Shown here one piece after another: positions 1 to 11,818 of a stretch of DNA of 64,000 nt. How positions within the stretch are numbered: the first letter of the stretch is position 1; every line of letters starts with the position of its first letter. Below the pieces are notes generated by a model that worked only from the letters and a program-made list of their open reading frames with translations, searched no databases and was not told the origin of the DNA. Origin of the DNA: Lentinula raphanica (lineage: Eukaryota; Basidiomycota; Agaricomycetes; Agaricales; Omphalotaceae); NCBI GenBank assembly GCA_027919835.1, contig JANVFP010000004.1:1240001-1304000 (forward strand), written 5' to 3'. The translations under genes and the position numbers were made by a program.

Positions 1-465
1 CCCCAACGGCGATCTTCCCCTGTCTACTCCACGTCCCCTCCGCAGCCCAAACGATCGTTATCGTCTCAGCAGCAACAACAACGAGTCGATCTTCATCATC
101 AGCTGCAGATACAACAACTCCAACAACAGCTCCAGCAGCAACTTCAGCTTCACGCACCTACCCCTGCGCCGCTCCTACCATCGTTTTTGCAGGATATCGT
201 TCACTCGCCTACGCTTTCCACGTCGTCGACGTCTTCTGCGGATATTTCCTCTGGCTTTGACGAGTTTGACGATACCTCTGCCTCTCCTTCGCGGACTTCT
301 GTCACTTCCCGCTCTAGACAGACCAGTGTTGACTCTGCATCGATCCAACTGGCTAACATCTGGAAGATGGACGGCGAGGAAAGCAGATCCATCTCTGCTT
401 TTGCCTTGCCAAACAGTATCCTTGGCGGCAGTCGCAAGTCGAGTTTGGAACAAGCGCAACCCTAG
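1..465 (+). CDS. C-terminal end of a low-complexity protein (5' truncated by the window)
   Basis: The frame is open from base 1 to a TAG at 463-465, so this is the last 154 codons of a gene that starts outside the window. The visible part begins with a Ser/Pro/Arg segment, then a Gln/His/Leu-rich stretch at about residues 23-50 with repeated QQLQQQ units, then a Ser/Thr/Asp-rich region. The end contains a short less degenerate patch (IQLANIWKMDGEES, then SISAFALPNSILGG). No catalytic motif is present. Glutamine-rich, serine-rich tails are common in fungal RNA-binding and transcription factors, but nothing here identifies the family. Confidence 0.7.
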   Translation, partial: PQRRSSPVYSTSPPQPKRSLSSQQQQQRVDLHHQLQIQQLQQQLQQQLQLHAPTPAPLLPSFLQDIVHSPTLSTSSTSSADISSGFDEFDDTSASPSRTSVTSRSRQTSVDSASIQLANIWKMDGEESRSISAFALPNSILGGSRKSSLEQAQP

Positions 466-1334
466 TTTTAAGATTATTTGATACACAATGTTTGCTGTAA
501 CCCTTTTGTGTACGTGTCGTCTTTTGCGTCTCTAGGTTTCGGAAGCTTAACTGACCATCCCTTTACAGGCATATATACTTATAGGTGTAGATAACAAAAA
601 CCGAACAATCCCGCGCACTTATGATATCCTGTAACATCTAATCTCTTCCAGGGACCGTTTACTTCACCTCACCCTCACCCTACCTCCCTGTTTTTTGTTG
701 AAATCCCCCTTTTTGGCTGGACTGGTTGGAACCCTTATCGCATCGTCGCTTGTGCTGACGAGTTAAGTATCTTACTCTTTGAACCCTTTTCTTCTTACTG
801 CAAATTTGGAATGCTACTAGCAGCTTTATCCTATCCCATTTCATAATACCAACATCTTGCCACCGAATCTTTTACTTGTACTAGATTCTATGAAATCCTC
901 TTGCCTTTCTTTATTCGTTTTGAACAAAAAATTATCTTACTCATACATTTACTACATGCTCATCTAACCTAGGTACTTAGAGTATGCTCTTCCCCTCACA
1001 TATTGAGCCTATCGTAGGATTGGGATATCGGTCGCTCTTGCCGTGGCCCGTATGATTATCCAGTGGTCAACCTTCTGTGATGTGTCCATGGTCAGAATTC
1101 GCATTTTCTAAGTAGTCCCAAATGCGCTCTGCGTACTCTCAAGCCTGAAGAACACCCATATCTCATTGTGAAAGTCGGCGAAACAGGAACACATCAGTAG
1201 CATAGCGTTCAGCTGTCTAATCTACTTTGCGAGAACGAATGATGCCCTTGTCAAATCAATGATCATTTCCCCTACTGACATCTGCCCTCCCGTGGACTTT
1301 ACACATGCCAACGCGAACGTACTATCTTCGCATC
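466..1334. other. Convergent intergenic region without a gene
   Basis: This holds the 3' flank of the truncated gene on the left and the 3' flank of the secreted-protein gene on the minus strand. It is rich in short T and AT runs. No open frame with family resemblance, tRNA fold or clear repeat was seen. Confidence 0.5.
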
Positions 1335-2019
1335 CTACAGGTTCGACAGAAGGAGCAGACTGGACATGCCGAGAATGAACGCAGCTCCGACCGTGACAAC
1401 AGTGCCGCCAATATCCAGTCCGAGTCCGAAGGGGCCATCCCATCCAGCGGGAAGGGTCAACGCTACTTGAGTGGTGTTGAGAGTGATGTTGAAGGCGCCA
1501 CATGCGGCTAGATAGCCTAGTAACACACCGGATACCCATCAGTCAAGGTTCGAAGTAGGATGGATCAACAAATCAAGCACTTGCCTGAGAGAATGGGAGT
1601 AGAGCCTGCCTTGGGATCGGGGAGAGGTGCGTTGGCGTTGATGAGACCCTGGTACATACACTGCTCGCAATTGCGGAAGTCTGCCACTAGCTGCGTGTTC
1701 GAACAGAGACATGTTGCATTGTTTTGACATGCAGTGAACTCAGATTGCACATTAGTGCAGTTGGATGCACACTGTGAGAGGAAGCTGTTCATATCAAGAG
1801 GAACCGATGCAAGCCCTAGTTACTCACGGCAGCGATGGGACCCGGGAAAGACGTCGGTAGCAGATCCGTAGCAGACAGGTTCTGCGTTCCAAAAGAGACA
1901 TTGAAAGTGAACGCGGAAGCTAAGAGAGAGTCGAATCAGTGACTATGGTGGAGGAGTCGGTTCTCGATGTTCGAACCTTGGCTAGCAAGCACAATCAACA
2001 GGCAGGTAAAAGCAAGCAT
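1335..2019 (-). CDS. Small secreted eight-cysteine (CFEM-like) protein, probably GPI-anchored
   Basis: Four exons on the minus strand (2019-1977, 1919-1828, 1771-1585, 1516-1335) give 167 aa. A hydrophobic signal peptide covers about residues 1-17. The mature part has eight cysteines at 46, 50, 60, 66, 68, 80, 83 and 113, spaced C-x3-C-x9-C-x5-C-x-C-x11-C-x2-C, which resembles fungal CFEM domains but lacks the canonical Asp pattern. Several N-x-S/T sites are present. The C-terminus (about 146-165) is hydrophobic after a Gly-rich stretch, as in a GPI-attachment signal. The third intron uses a GC donor (AG|GCAAGT at 1584). I infer a cell-wall or plasma-membrane surface protein; the role is unknown. 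Confidence 0.7.
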
Positions 2020-2076
2020 TTCACAGAAAGAGCGTTAGACCAAAGACAAGTGCAAAGGGAAAGATAAAAGGGCCTC

Positions 2077-2139
2077 TCAGAGGATTGAAGTGAAGAGAAA
2101 GATGAGTGGAATGAAGAGAGTTACGAGAACAATTTGCAT
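2077..2139 (-). other. Upstream ORF or alternative first exon of the CFEM-like gene
   Basis: A 20-codon hydrophobic frame (starts MQIVLVTLFIPL, stop TGA at 2079-2077) lies 57 nt upstream of the chosen start in the likely leader. It could be a uORF or an alternative signal-peptide exon. Confidence 0.3.
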
Positions 2140-2273
2140 GGTGACGAGCAATCATCACCGTGGGAAAGAATTGCACGTGCTCAACTCGTTTAGTTGACGC
2201 GTTTCAACTTTGAAGTTTGTTGATTCCCCTATTCTTCTCTCCCTCCCTCCTTCGCAGATTGTTATTTTCCGTC

Positions 2274-3727
2274 ATGGCACCTGTGTTTTCTGGATCTCTA
2301 CAAGCAAAAAAGAAAAGCGAGCTACAGTCTCTTGCTTCTGCTCTCGACGTCAGTACGGACGGCACCAAGGAGGAACTCCAGCATAGAATCAAAAAGTATC
2401 TGGAAACAAACCAGTCTGAACTGGAAGAAGATCACCACTTCTCTGGTCTGTTTGATAGGCGGCGGAAGAGGAAAGAAAGTGTTCCGCCGAGGTAAGCTCA
2501 TCTGCGCAGGATTAAGCATGTCGCATTGAAGTGTAAATCGTAGGACGCGTTCGGATGAACGATCTAATGGTCGTCGAGTTGTGTCGATGGTTCCTTATGA
2601 AGCCACGCCTGCTAAAGATCTATCGGATGTATCAGCCTTCTTGAAGAATCCTATGCCATCTCCGTCAGAAAAGGGGAGCCAGTCATCTCCAAACAGGCGA
2701 AGCCTGCGGTCCACTCGATCATCATTCGTCATCGCTGATACAGCAGTTGATGAATCTCCTGACGAAGAGACTGATAGCGCTGCAGACCAAAGCCTCCCTG
2801 ACCAAATCATTGTCAAGCGCGAATCCCCCCAACGTGTGAGTAGCATGCTGCAGATTGTGAAACGAAAGCAGGAAGTAGTCGTTCACAAGGCCAACCAAAC
2901 GTTTTTTCAAACTCGCACAGTAAGCCCAATTCGTATTTCTATCAATGAAATGATTCGAACGCAACTTGTAGTTTCTTTCCAACGCACGCACCATCTGGAC
3001 AATGTCTGTCCTACTCCAATTTCTATTCATCTATATATCCGTCGTTCCCTGGAAGTTTTTACACATTCCATACACGGAAATCTCTACTTCCACTTCTCCA
3101 GATCTACCTCCAGTAGTTCCTTCCCGTGGACCATCCCCATCCTGGAAGTCCCTAGCCATAACAATTCCCTATCCACCACTCGCAATGTTTCAATCCCGCA
3201 TGTTTTGGACCATCCTGTTGCATTGGTTCATTCCTACTGTTCTCATCCCAGGACTTGCTGGAATTCTCATCAGCTTCAAACCATCCCCATCGAAGCACTC
3301 TTCCGCAGAAGTGATTCCTAGTGAATCCCGGGAAATCACCCGCGTCGTACGTGGACGGGCACACGAACAGGTGGAGGAGCAGGAGGAAGTAGAGACACCT
3401 CCCCAAGCCAAAAACACCCCAATTTTCGATCTTTTCGACCCTCTCACGGCGTCCATCGTCCAACTTGCAGCTCAGATAGCGTACACGTTCCCAACGATTC
3501 TTGGATCGTTCCCGCTTGTGGCTCATACTGGTACTGGTCCGCTGATCAAGAGCGTTGATGTTATTGGGTGGAAATGGCGAGTCTTGCTCGCAAGCGTCGG
3601 CGTTGCTTTCTCTTTTGCGGAAACCCTTACGAGGTCCTTGACGTCCTCACAACCAAACTCCTCAACTCCCGGGCAACAAGAGACGGTCGATGATATTGAC
3701 GACGCTGAGAGTGCCGAGGTAGATTGA
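2274..3727 (+). CDS. SAP-domain protein with C-terminal membrane helices
   Basis: Three exons (2274-2491, 2544-2919, 2972-3727) encode 449 aa. Residues about 12-46 form a SAP motif (KKKSELQSLASALDV then GTKEELQHRIKKYL), a helix-turn-helix that usually binds DNA or chromatin. A basic, Ser-rich linker follows. The last third carries hydrophobic segments at about residues 210-226, 283-305 and 405-420. An N-terminal SAP unit plus multi-pass anchor is the layout of inner nuclear membrane chromatin tethers, so I infer a nuclear-envelope protein; no MAN1/Src1 domain was recognised. The start sits just after a pyrimidine-rich leader. Both junction phases agree with a continuous frame. Confidence 0.75.
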
Positions 3728-4126
3728 GTTGTTTCATTGCTTCAGTTTCTCTTTTCCCTTTTCCACTTGATCTTTTGTTAAATTTATTCCATCTCATTTA
3801 TATGTCGATTTGTCTGTCGCGACTCGCTCTGCTCTTAAATAACGCTTTGTCTACGATTGATGTACAGTATCATGAACATACATGTCTTATCACTACGACG
3901 TTGATATTCTATACCCATGTATATGTTTCTGAGCTTTCAGTTTGTACTATGTACCTATGTAGGCAGTGTTCCTCCTTGTTCCTCCCTGGTTCTCTCTAAT
4001 TTGAACGAATATATAACACATGTCACTCGTATATCCGGGAAGCACTAAATAACACATATCGCACTATTCAAGCAATGCAATCCCACTAGCACTGCGATTT
4101 GCCACATGAAGGACAGCATGTTGTGT
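3728..4126. other. Convergent 3' intergenic region
   Basis: This is the shared downstream region of the SAP gene and the minus-strand DAHP synthase gene. It is T-rich and then AT-mixed, with no supported gene. Confidence 0.5.
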
Positions 4127-5737
<1,611 letters not shown>

Positions 5738-6103
5738 GTTGGAGAAGTAGGGATTGATTTACGAAATCTAAAGGCCCTGTTTTTGCTGGCCTCTTTTATA
5801 TCCGGCTGAGTCATTTTATTCTGTCGGAAGCTCGCGCGAGATCAGAGTTGGATATTTCGACGTGAAACGCTGATGCGGTCCTTGGATCTTTTGAAAAACG
5901 AAGTGATAGGAAACGGTTAAAGGCCGTACGTATAACGAGATGAACGGGATATACACCAGTATAACACTGGTTTTGGATCTGATCCGATACTGTAAGTATG
6001 CTTCAGAACTTTCATGAAGACGAGAATGCATACCAAAAATGACTGAAGTGGTGGACGTGTCAAGCAAAAATGAATCTTTTTGGATTTGAGTCACTAACTA
6101 TTA

Positions 6104-6461
6104 AGGCTGCTCAATTCTTATATCGTGTCGCATATCGTATCGTATCGCATAATTTTTTGAGAAACTAGTCCTTTTTTGGAAGTATCTCCGGCCATATTTC
6201 TCTGACCTGGACTTTCATCGATAGCATGCATTGTGTTACATTCATTGAGATTGAGAGCACCAGACAGCAACTGTAGCCTTCGCCTCACATACTGTGCATG
6301 AATATGCATGCTCAGCACCTTTCAAAGACTTTCAACGGGCGACATAAACAAAGAAGTGGATCGACAAGAAATCCCGGAGATACTTCCGAAAAAGGACTAG
6401 TTTCTCGAAAAATTACGCGATACGATACGATATGCGACACGATATAAGAATTGAGCAGCCT
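6104..6461. mobile_element. MITE-like element with 88 bp terminal inverted repeats and TA flanks
   Basis: Left arm 6104-6191 and right arm 6374-6461 are inverted copies over 88 bp with three mismatches. The ends read AGGCTGCTCAATTC and its complement. TA dinucleotides flank both ends (6102-6103 and 6462-6463), as expected for Tc1/mariner-type insertion. The arms contain a run of ATCGT/ATCGC units. The central 182 bp has no meaningful frame, so the element is non-autonomous. It sits in the divergent interval between DAHP synthase and the PIH1 gene and could fold into a long hairpin RNA if transcribed. Confidence 0.8.
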
Positions 6462-6527
6462 TATTGGCTCAAAGGTGGCGCAACTAAATTTTTGAAAGGA
6501 GAATTCGGTGCACGTGACAGATGAGCA

Positions 6528-7883
6528 ATGCTTTCTGTCTCTCTCAAACCAGTTGCAGGTTTCTGCATCAAGACGACTACTGTCCAGCCTTCATCTTACA
6601 CTCCTTCTTCCTTGAAGAGCTCTCTCAATGCTCAGTCTGACTCAACTCATATCCCGTCCGGGTTCAAAATCTTTGTCAACGTTGCTTGGGACGCAAACGT
6701 TCCTCCACCTCCGGATGGAAACGAGGAGGCTATTCAACGTGCCATGCGCGGCGATGACCTGGATAAAGGCAATCTAGATAATTGGTTTGTACCTGTAATT
6801 GTCTCGGAAGGTCGATTTGATACGGACAAAGGCAAGTGCTCGGCTGTGCTTTCAACATACAAGATTTGGCAAGTCAGCTTCGGCCGTAGTTGCCAATTGG
6901 CAGAGCATTCTTTCATGAATCATGTCCGCGTCTCTTCCAACCGAAATACGAACTAATAGTACTTGCAGGTGGGAAGCCATCGCTGGTGTTCGATTGCGTT
7001 TTTCACACCTCCGTGAAATCTCGAACTCTCCGGGACCCTGAATTCAAGGTGTTCATCATAGGTTAGGCAATCTCTTGCGTATACTCATACTTTTCATACC
7101 CATTCATGACGGGACTTAGAGCTTTCGCTGCAGCGAATCGAGGCTCAAACACAACTCATCCTTTCTCGTCAAATCGGCACTCCAAATATCGCTGCTAAAG
7201 GTAAACTACAACCTCGTGCGGTTTCAATACCTTCGGCCTTGGCTCGTCCAGAAGCGAGCGCCGCGGAAAGTCCCGTATCCCAAAGCAGATCTGAGTCGAT
7301 ACGAAAGCCTCTTATTGAAGAGATCGTGACTCAGAACCCTTCTGGTTCTACATCCCCAGTCACGCAAGATGCTCAGAAGCCCAAGGGTATTTTGAAGACC
7401 CCTTCGAATCAATCAGAGCAGAAGGACGCTGTCGGGGCTGGACAAGCCAAGACGGACGTTTCGCTACCGTGGACATGGAATCGAACGGACGATGATCGCC
7501 TGCAAATACAAGTCCAAGTTCCTTCTGTGGTAAGCATTCTTCTGGGCGATCTCTCTGTGGCTAGCACACTGACTTCCCTCTACCCATCACAGGAAAGAAC
7601 TATCATATCTCGCTCGAATCTTGACATTGAACCTCGACGTTTGATTCTCTATATCCCCGATCATCCCATTTTAGACCTCAATCTTTCTCTTTCCGATGCT
7701 GAATTATTCGCTCACTTTGGGAAGGGCTCCACCAGCTTTGTGCACACGGCGGAATCCGACAGCAAGGAGAGCGAGAGCCCAATCAGCAAACTCCTCGCCC
7801 TCAAACGACAGCGGCCTTTCGATGTAGAAAGTGCGACTGCTGAGTGGTTCATAGCAGACAGCAGATTGTCAATTACTGTATAA
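6528..7883 (+). CDS. PIH1-domain protein (R2TP-type co-chaperone)
   Basis: Four exons (6528-6831, 6969-7061, 7120-7529, 7593-7883) encode 365 aa. The N-terminal half matches the PIH1 domain: GFCIKT, KIFVNVAWDANVPPPPDG, DNWFVPVIVSEG, then GKPSLVFDCVFHTS. The C-terminal part (LQIQVQVPSV, RSNLDIEPRRLILYIPD) resembles the CS-like fold seen in PIH1 proteins. Family members link Hsp90 with RUVBL1/2 in assembly of snoRNPs and PIKK kinases. Intron 1 has a GC donor (AAAG|GCAAGT at 6832). The ATG lies 67 bp from the MITE. Whether it is the Pih1/Nop17 orthologue cannot be settled from the sequence alone. Confidence 0.8.
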
Positions 7884-8923
7884 CAGTACAACGGTATAAT
7901 TATCGTACCCTGCTTTACTTCGTTTCTGGAAACCTGGAAAACTCGTACGAAATGCTATCGTATACGAATCTCGATATTCGGGTTTCCTGTGTGTTCGCAT
8001 TGACCTCCCACTGCTTCCCCAAATGATCAATCAAACTATCTGCCCCATGGGTGCCTATCAATAGTCGATTCTGACTCAAGAAGCACGGCCGACAAGTCAC
8101 ATAGTATCTGTCGGTATGTTCATACTCGAGCCCGCGCGCAACTGTGCTGTGCCAACGGCCGAAGATTACAAGACAAAGTTAGTACCTTCATTGTCGAGCC
8201 GATTTGCCTGCTACTGAGTACAAGGGCTTATCGATCTATCCTCTTTCTTTTGGTCCTAGCATGCTCCAACATCCCGCTTACTACCTAGATAACAAGTATC
8301 AGATACCTGAAGAGGATACAAGTTATGTATCTCTCCAGATTCTTGAATCTGTGACAAACGTGTCCCCTTCTAAGGCTTAAACAACGAGAGGCTCGGCCGA
8401 AAGGCATAGTAGTCACTACGCGTCAATGCGCAGTCTTGCTGATCACCGTGTACTTAGCGTAAGAAAGGAAGGAGAATCGAACTATGCGGGGCCAAGATTT
8501 TAAACCACCTCAGCGCATCCCGAACACGCCGGTAATCCTGAGCTTTCATAGACGATTCGAAGAGAAAACCAATGTTGGTACATATACACGACATGTACCA
8601 ATACCCGGTACTTCCGGAGCCACTTGGCCTAATTCGCAATCCGGTAATGGACATGAACATAGCGTACTTGAAGCAGTCAACTAACGGCGAACATATCAGA
8701 AAAAAGGAATGTCATAACTTATAGAATAAACAAAATTTCGTTAACGTTACTGGTCATGAAGACATTACAACAACATAATGCGATGCTCGAGGACCTTGTG
8801 AAAGCAGAAACCTCGAGAAGCGAACAGGATGGTGGTACATACACAATGGGCGTTAGATGAAAACCGACGCTATGGGTTCATGTAGTCGGACTGGTACGTA
8901 TCGAAATATCAACTGATCAACGC
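7884..8923. other. Intergenic region of about 1 kb without a gene
   Basis: Convergent 3' flanks of the PIH1 and LIM genes. No frame above about 70 codons and no RNA fold or repeat was found. Short palindromic GTAC-rich words around 8578-8612 are too weak to interpret. Confidence 0.5.
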
Positions 8924-10281
8924 TCAGCCTCCAGCTTTTCCAAGAAGGGCGTAACCATTTCCCTGAGGACCATGTAGCTAGCATAGAATGGTGAGTATAA
9001 CTCGAAGGATATCAGTATGCACAGTTTTACCGCCTCACCTTGTTATAGCAACGCGAACAGAAAGGAACACCTTCATGATCCCTCAATTTGGTCGAATCTA
9101 ATGAAGTACCACACTCAGAGCACCGCAAACATCCCTTATGATAAGTCTTTCCAACAGCTTTCACCTACACGACGAGCGCACTTGAGCAATAGCCCAAACA
9201 CCCGAAGGAAATCAGCACATCACACATACCTGTTCAGCGAAGTAAACGCTCTTGCCACATTTCGGACAACTGGGCGTATTCCCGCCCCACTTCCACTGGT
9301 TTCCTGTACTCTGTGGCATGACACCGCCGCCAAGTGCTGCCCCGTATCTTGTACCGGTCGGGTTCTGCGTCAGAGGTCTCGTCGCATGAACTCTGCCTAT
9401 CGTGCCTTGGAATTTATCTATCGCGGCAGCAGCAGCAATATCATCGCCTCCGACGATTTGGGCAATACCAGTTGGGTTAGAAGAACGCTTGTCTTGGACC
9501 CGGACAGTTGGGTTGGTATGTTCGCCCTCACTGACGGTGTGTTCTTCTTTGTCTATTTCGTCGAGGGTCGCCAGGCCTTTCCCATTGCGAGTTGGGGATG
9601 TAGGAGAAATAGCTCGGTCGAGATGCATTAGTGGAGTGGATCCAGTACCGGTACCGGAAGAGGCGGGGCGAGTCATAGGCGATGTGACGAGGAAAGACGT
9701 TTGAGGTGCGCCATTCGCGGTCTTTCCTGGAGAAAGTGAAGGAGAGCGCGCACGATATGGATGGTTAGCTTGACGAAGGTCCCGAGTACCAAAGTTCTTG
9801 ACGTGACAAGATTTACTGTTCCGCACGAGTGTTATATGGGCAGCTGTCTCCGTGTAACAGGGAGAGATGAACATACCAGTATGGCTGTTCACATATAAGG
9901 AGGGTCGTTAGAGCATTTCCATTGCAGATAGGCGAGAAAGTTACCTCTTCATCATGCTCTAACAACGAAAGGGAGTCCAATCTCTTGTTACATATTGTGC
10001 AGGCCAAGCAAGGCTAAAGGAGAGTTGAGAGTTGTCGTTCAAGAGCAAGTCGCGATATGGATCACCTTGTGGTACAACTAGTAGAAGGTGGCGTCAATCA
10101 TACATTGTACCATAGGTTCTACTGCGAAGCAAACCTTTCTGCCTGGTCCAATTACCTAGATTAGTTAGAAGGCAATAAGCACGGATCTAAACACGATCGC
10201 ATAGAGAGCACGAACCTGCTCTGCAAGATAAACCGCCTTTTGGCATCTGGGGCATTTTGGAGTACCTCCGAATGGGTGCAT
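8924..10281 (-). CDS. Two-LIM-domain zinc-binding protein
   Basis: Eight exons (10281-10216, 10155-10135, 10077-10066, 10013-9945, 9884-9877, 9815-9230, 9164-9039, 8977-8924) give 313 aa. LIM 1 runs from about residue 9 to 70: CPRCQKAVYLAEQ, LYHKPCLACTIC, PYCKSCHVKNFG. LIM 2 covers about 230-305: CPKCGKSVYFAEQ, TYHKGCLRCSECG, PFCSRCYNK, then a Gly-rich tail ending GKAGG. A Ser/Pro/Thr-rich linker separates them. This is the CRP-like arrangement of cytoskeletal or signalling adaptors. Exons 2, 3 and 5 are only 21, 12 and 8 nt; each is required to rebuild zinc-ligand segments, so the model is well constrained. Confidence 0.85.
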
Positions 10282-10599
10282 TGTGATGATAGGTCTGGTA
10301 TGAGTTTGGCTTTGGGCGCTTGGTGATGAGTTACCGTGAGACCTGTGTTGCTAACATGCGTCATTGCTGTACAAAATTCAAATCCAAAAATTCATCTCTA
10401 CTGTAAAGCATCCTTTTGCGTTCTCCAGCAGCCAAGTAGCATATATCTATCCAGTTTCAAAGGGCTGCTATACGCGAAATTAGTGAAGAAATCAGAGGTT
10501 TGAGAGCAAAACTCGTTTACCGGAAATTGCCGACCAAATTACCGGCAGCCTCGGCACGGACATGGCACCGTGGTCTGCTTACAAAGCGTCCAAACCCAA

Positions 10600-10705
10600 A
10601 ATTTCTTTCCACCTCTCTCTGCCTCTTTGCTCATTTTTTCTCCTTCCATCGCCTTTCTTTCCCTGTCTCTTTGCCTAGACCATCTTTTCTTAACCCTCTC
10701 TCAAA
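10600..10705 (+). promoter_or_regulatory. Pyrimidine-rich leader/promoter of the eIF5A gene
   Basis: About 100 bp immediately upstream of the eIF5A ATG are dominated by C and T tracts and end CTCTCAAAATG. CT-rich blocks just before the start are typical of highly expressed filamentous-fungal genes. The LIM gene starts in the opposite direction at 10281, so 10282-10705 is a shared divergent promoter. Confidence 0.55.
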
Positions 10706-11548
10706 ATGTCTGACGATGAACAACACAACCAAACCTTCGAGCAGGTGAACACCATAACTTTTTTCTCATTTCTTCGCGTTAATCGATCAACCATCGTCCC
10801 ACCATCAGGCTAGCGCTGGGGCCTCTTTGACCTACCCTATGCAATGCTCCGCCCTCAGGAAAAACGGACATGTCGTTATTAAGGGTATTTCTACGTCTAA
10901 CTCTGTGCGATCATAGTTTGCTCACATCCATTTTTTTCGCATAGGACGCCCTTGCAAAATCGTTGATATGTCCACCTCCAAGACCGGAAAGCACGGTCAT
11001 GCTAAAGTTCATCTTGTCGCCATCGATGTACGTCGGCTCTCTTCATCTGCATCTTCGTACTGTCCATACCCAACTAATCTTTTTCTCTATTCGATAGATC
11101 TTCACCGGCAAGAAGTTGGTGAGTATACCTACATCCATTTCCGTGATTTCAGTTATGAACTTTCCCCAACAGGAAGATATCTCTCCTTCCACTCACAACA
11201 TGGATGTCCCCCATGTCCGTCGTTCCGAATACCAACTTGTGAGTCTCACGTGGATCGTCTTCGTTTTCGTATGTAGGAGATTTTGCTCACTTTTTTCACT
11301 TAGGTCGATATCGAGGCCGATGGTTTCATGAACTTGATGACTGTGGATGGCACCTTGAAGAGCGATGTCAAGGTTCCCGAGGGTGACATCGGAAAGGCCA
11401 TTCAGGATGATCACGAGCAGGGCAAGGAGATCCTCGTTACCATCGTTAGCTCTATGGGTGAAGAACAGGTAAGTACTAAAATTAAAAATTCGTAGATTGT
11501 AACTTATCTCAACATGCTCTGCAGGCCATCCAACACAAAGTAACCTAG
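10706..11548 (+). CDS. eIF5A (TIF51A-type): Translation elongation/initiation factor eIF5A
   Basis: Seven exons (10706-10744, 10809-10884, 10945-11027, 11098-11118, 11173-11238, 11304-11468, 11525-11548) encode 157 aa, the usual length. The hypusine loop [14 protein letters not shown] is intact; the lysine that becomes hypusine is Lys54. The N-terminal domain has an SH3-like fold and the C-terminal part ([12 protein letters not shown] to SSMGEEQ) is the OB fold. The protein relieves ribosome stalling, for example at proline runs, and assists termination. Exon 4 is only 21 nt (IFTGKKL). Six introns in under 850 bp is dense even for this window. Confidence 0.96.
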
Positions 11549-11818
11549 ATGTCGACTCACGGGTTTCCCGTTCGAATGTCGATATTTCTCGAGAGTGAGT
11601 GCCTCATTCTCTTCTACCATCAACACATCTTCATGCTAACTCTCAACAGCCTGTATCTTTTTCCCTCTTGTTTCTATCGTTCTGGTTTATAGTTATCGCC
11701 TTGCACTGTCGTTCATCTCACATCATATTCGTGTCGTAGGACCGGGTCATTGATCCTATTATTCGAACCTGTTCATCTGTTCTTTTTACCCCCTCCCCTC
11801 TGACTTATTCCTCTCTCC

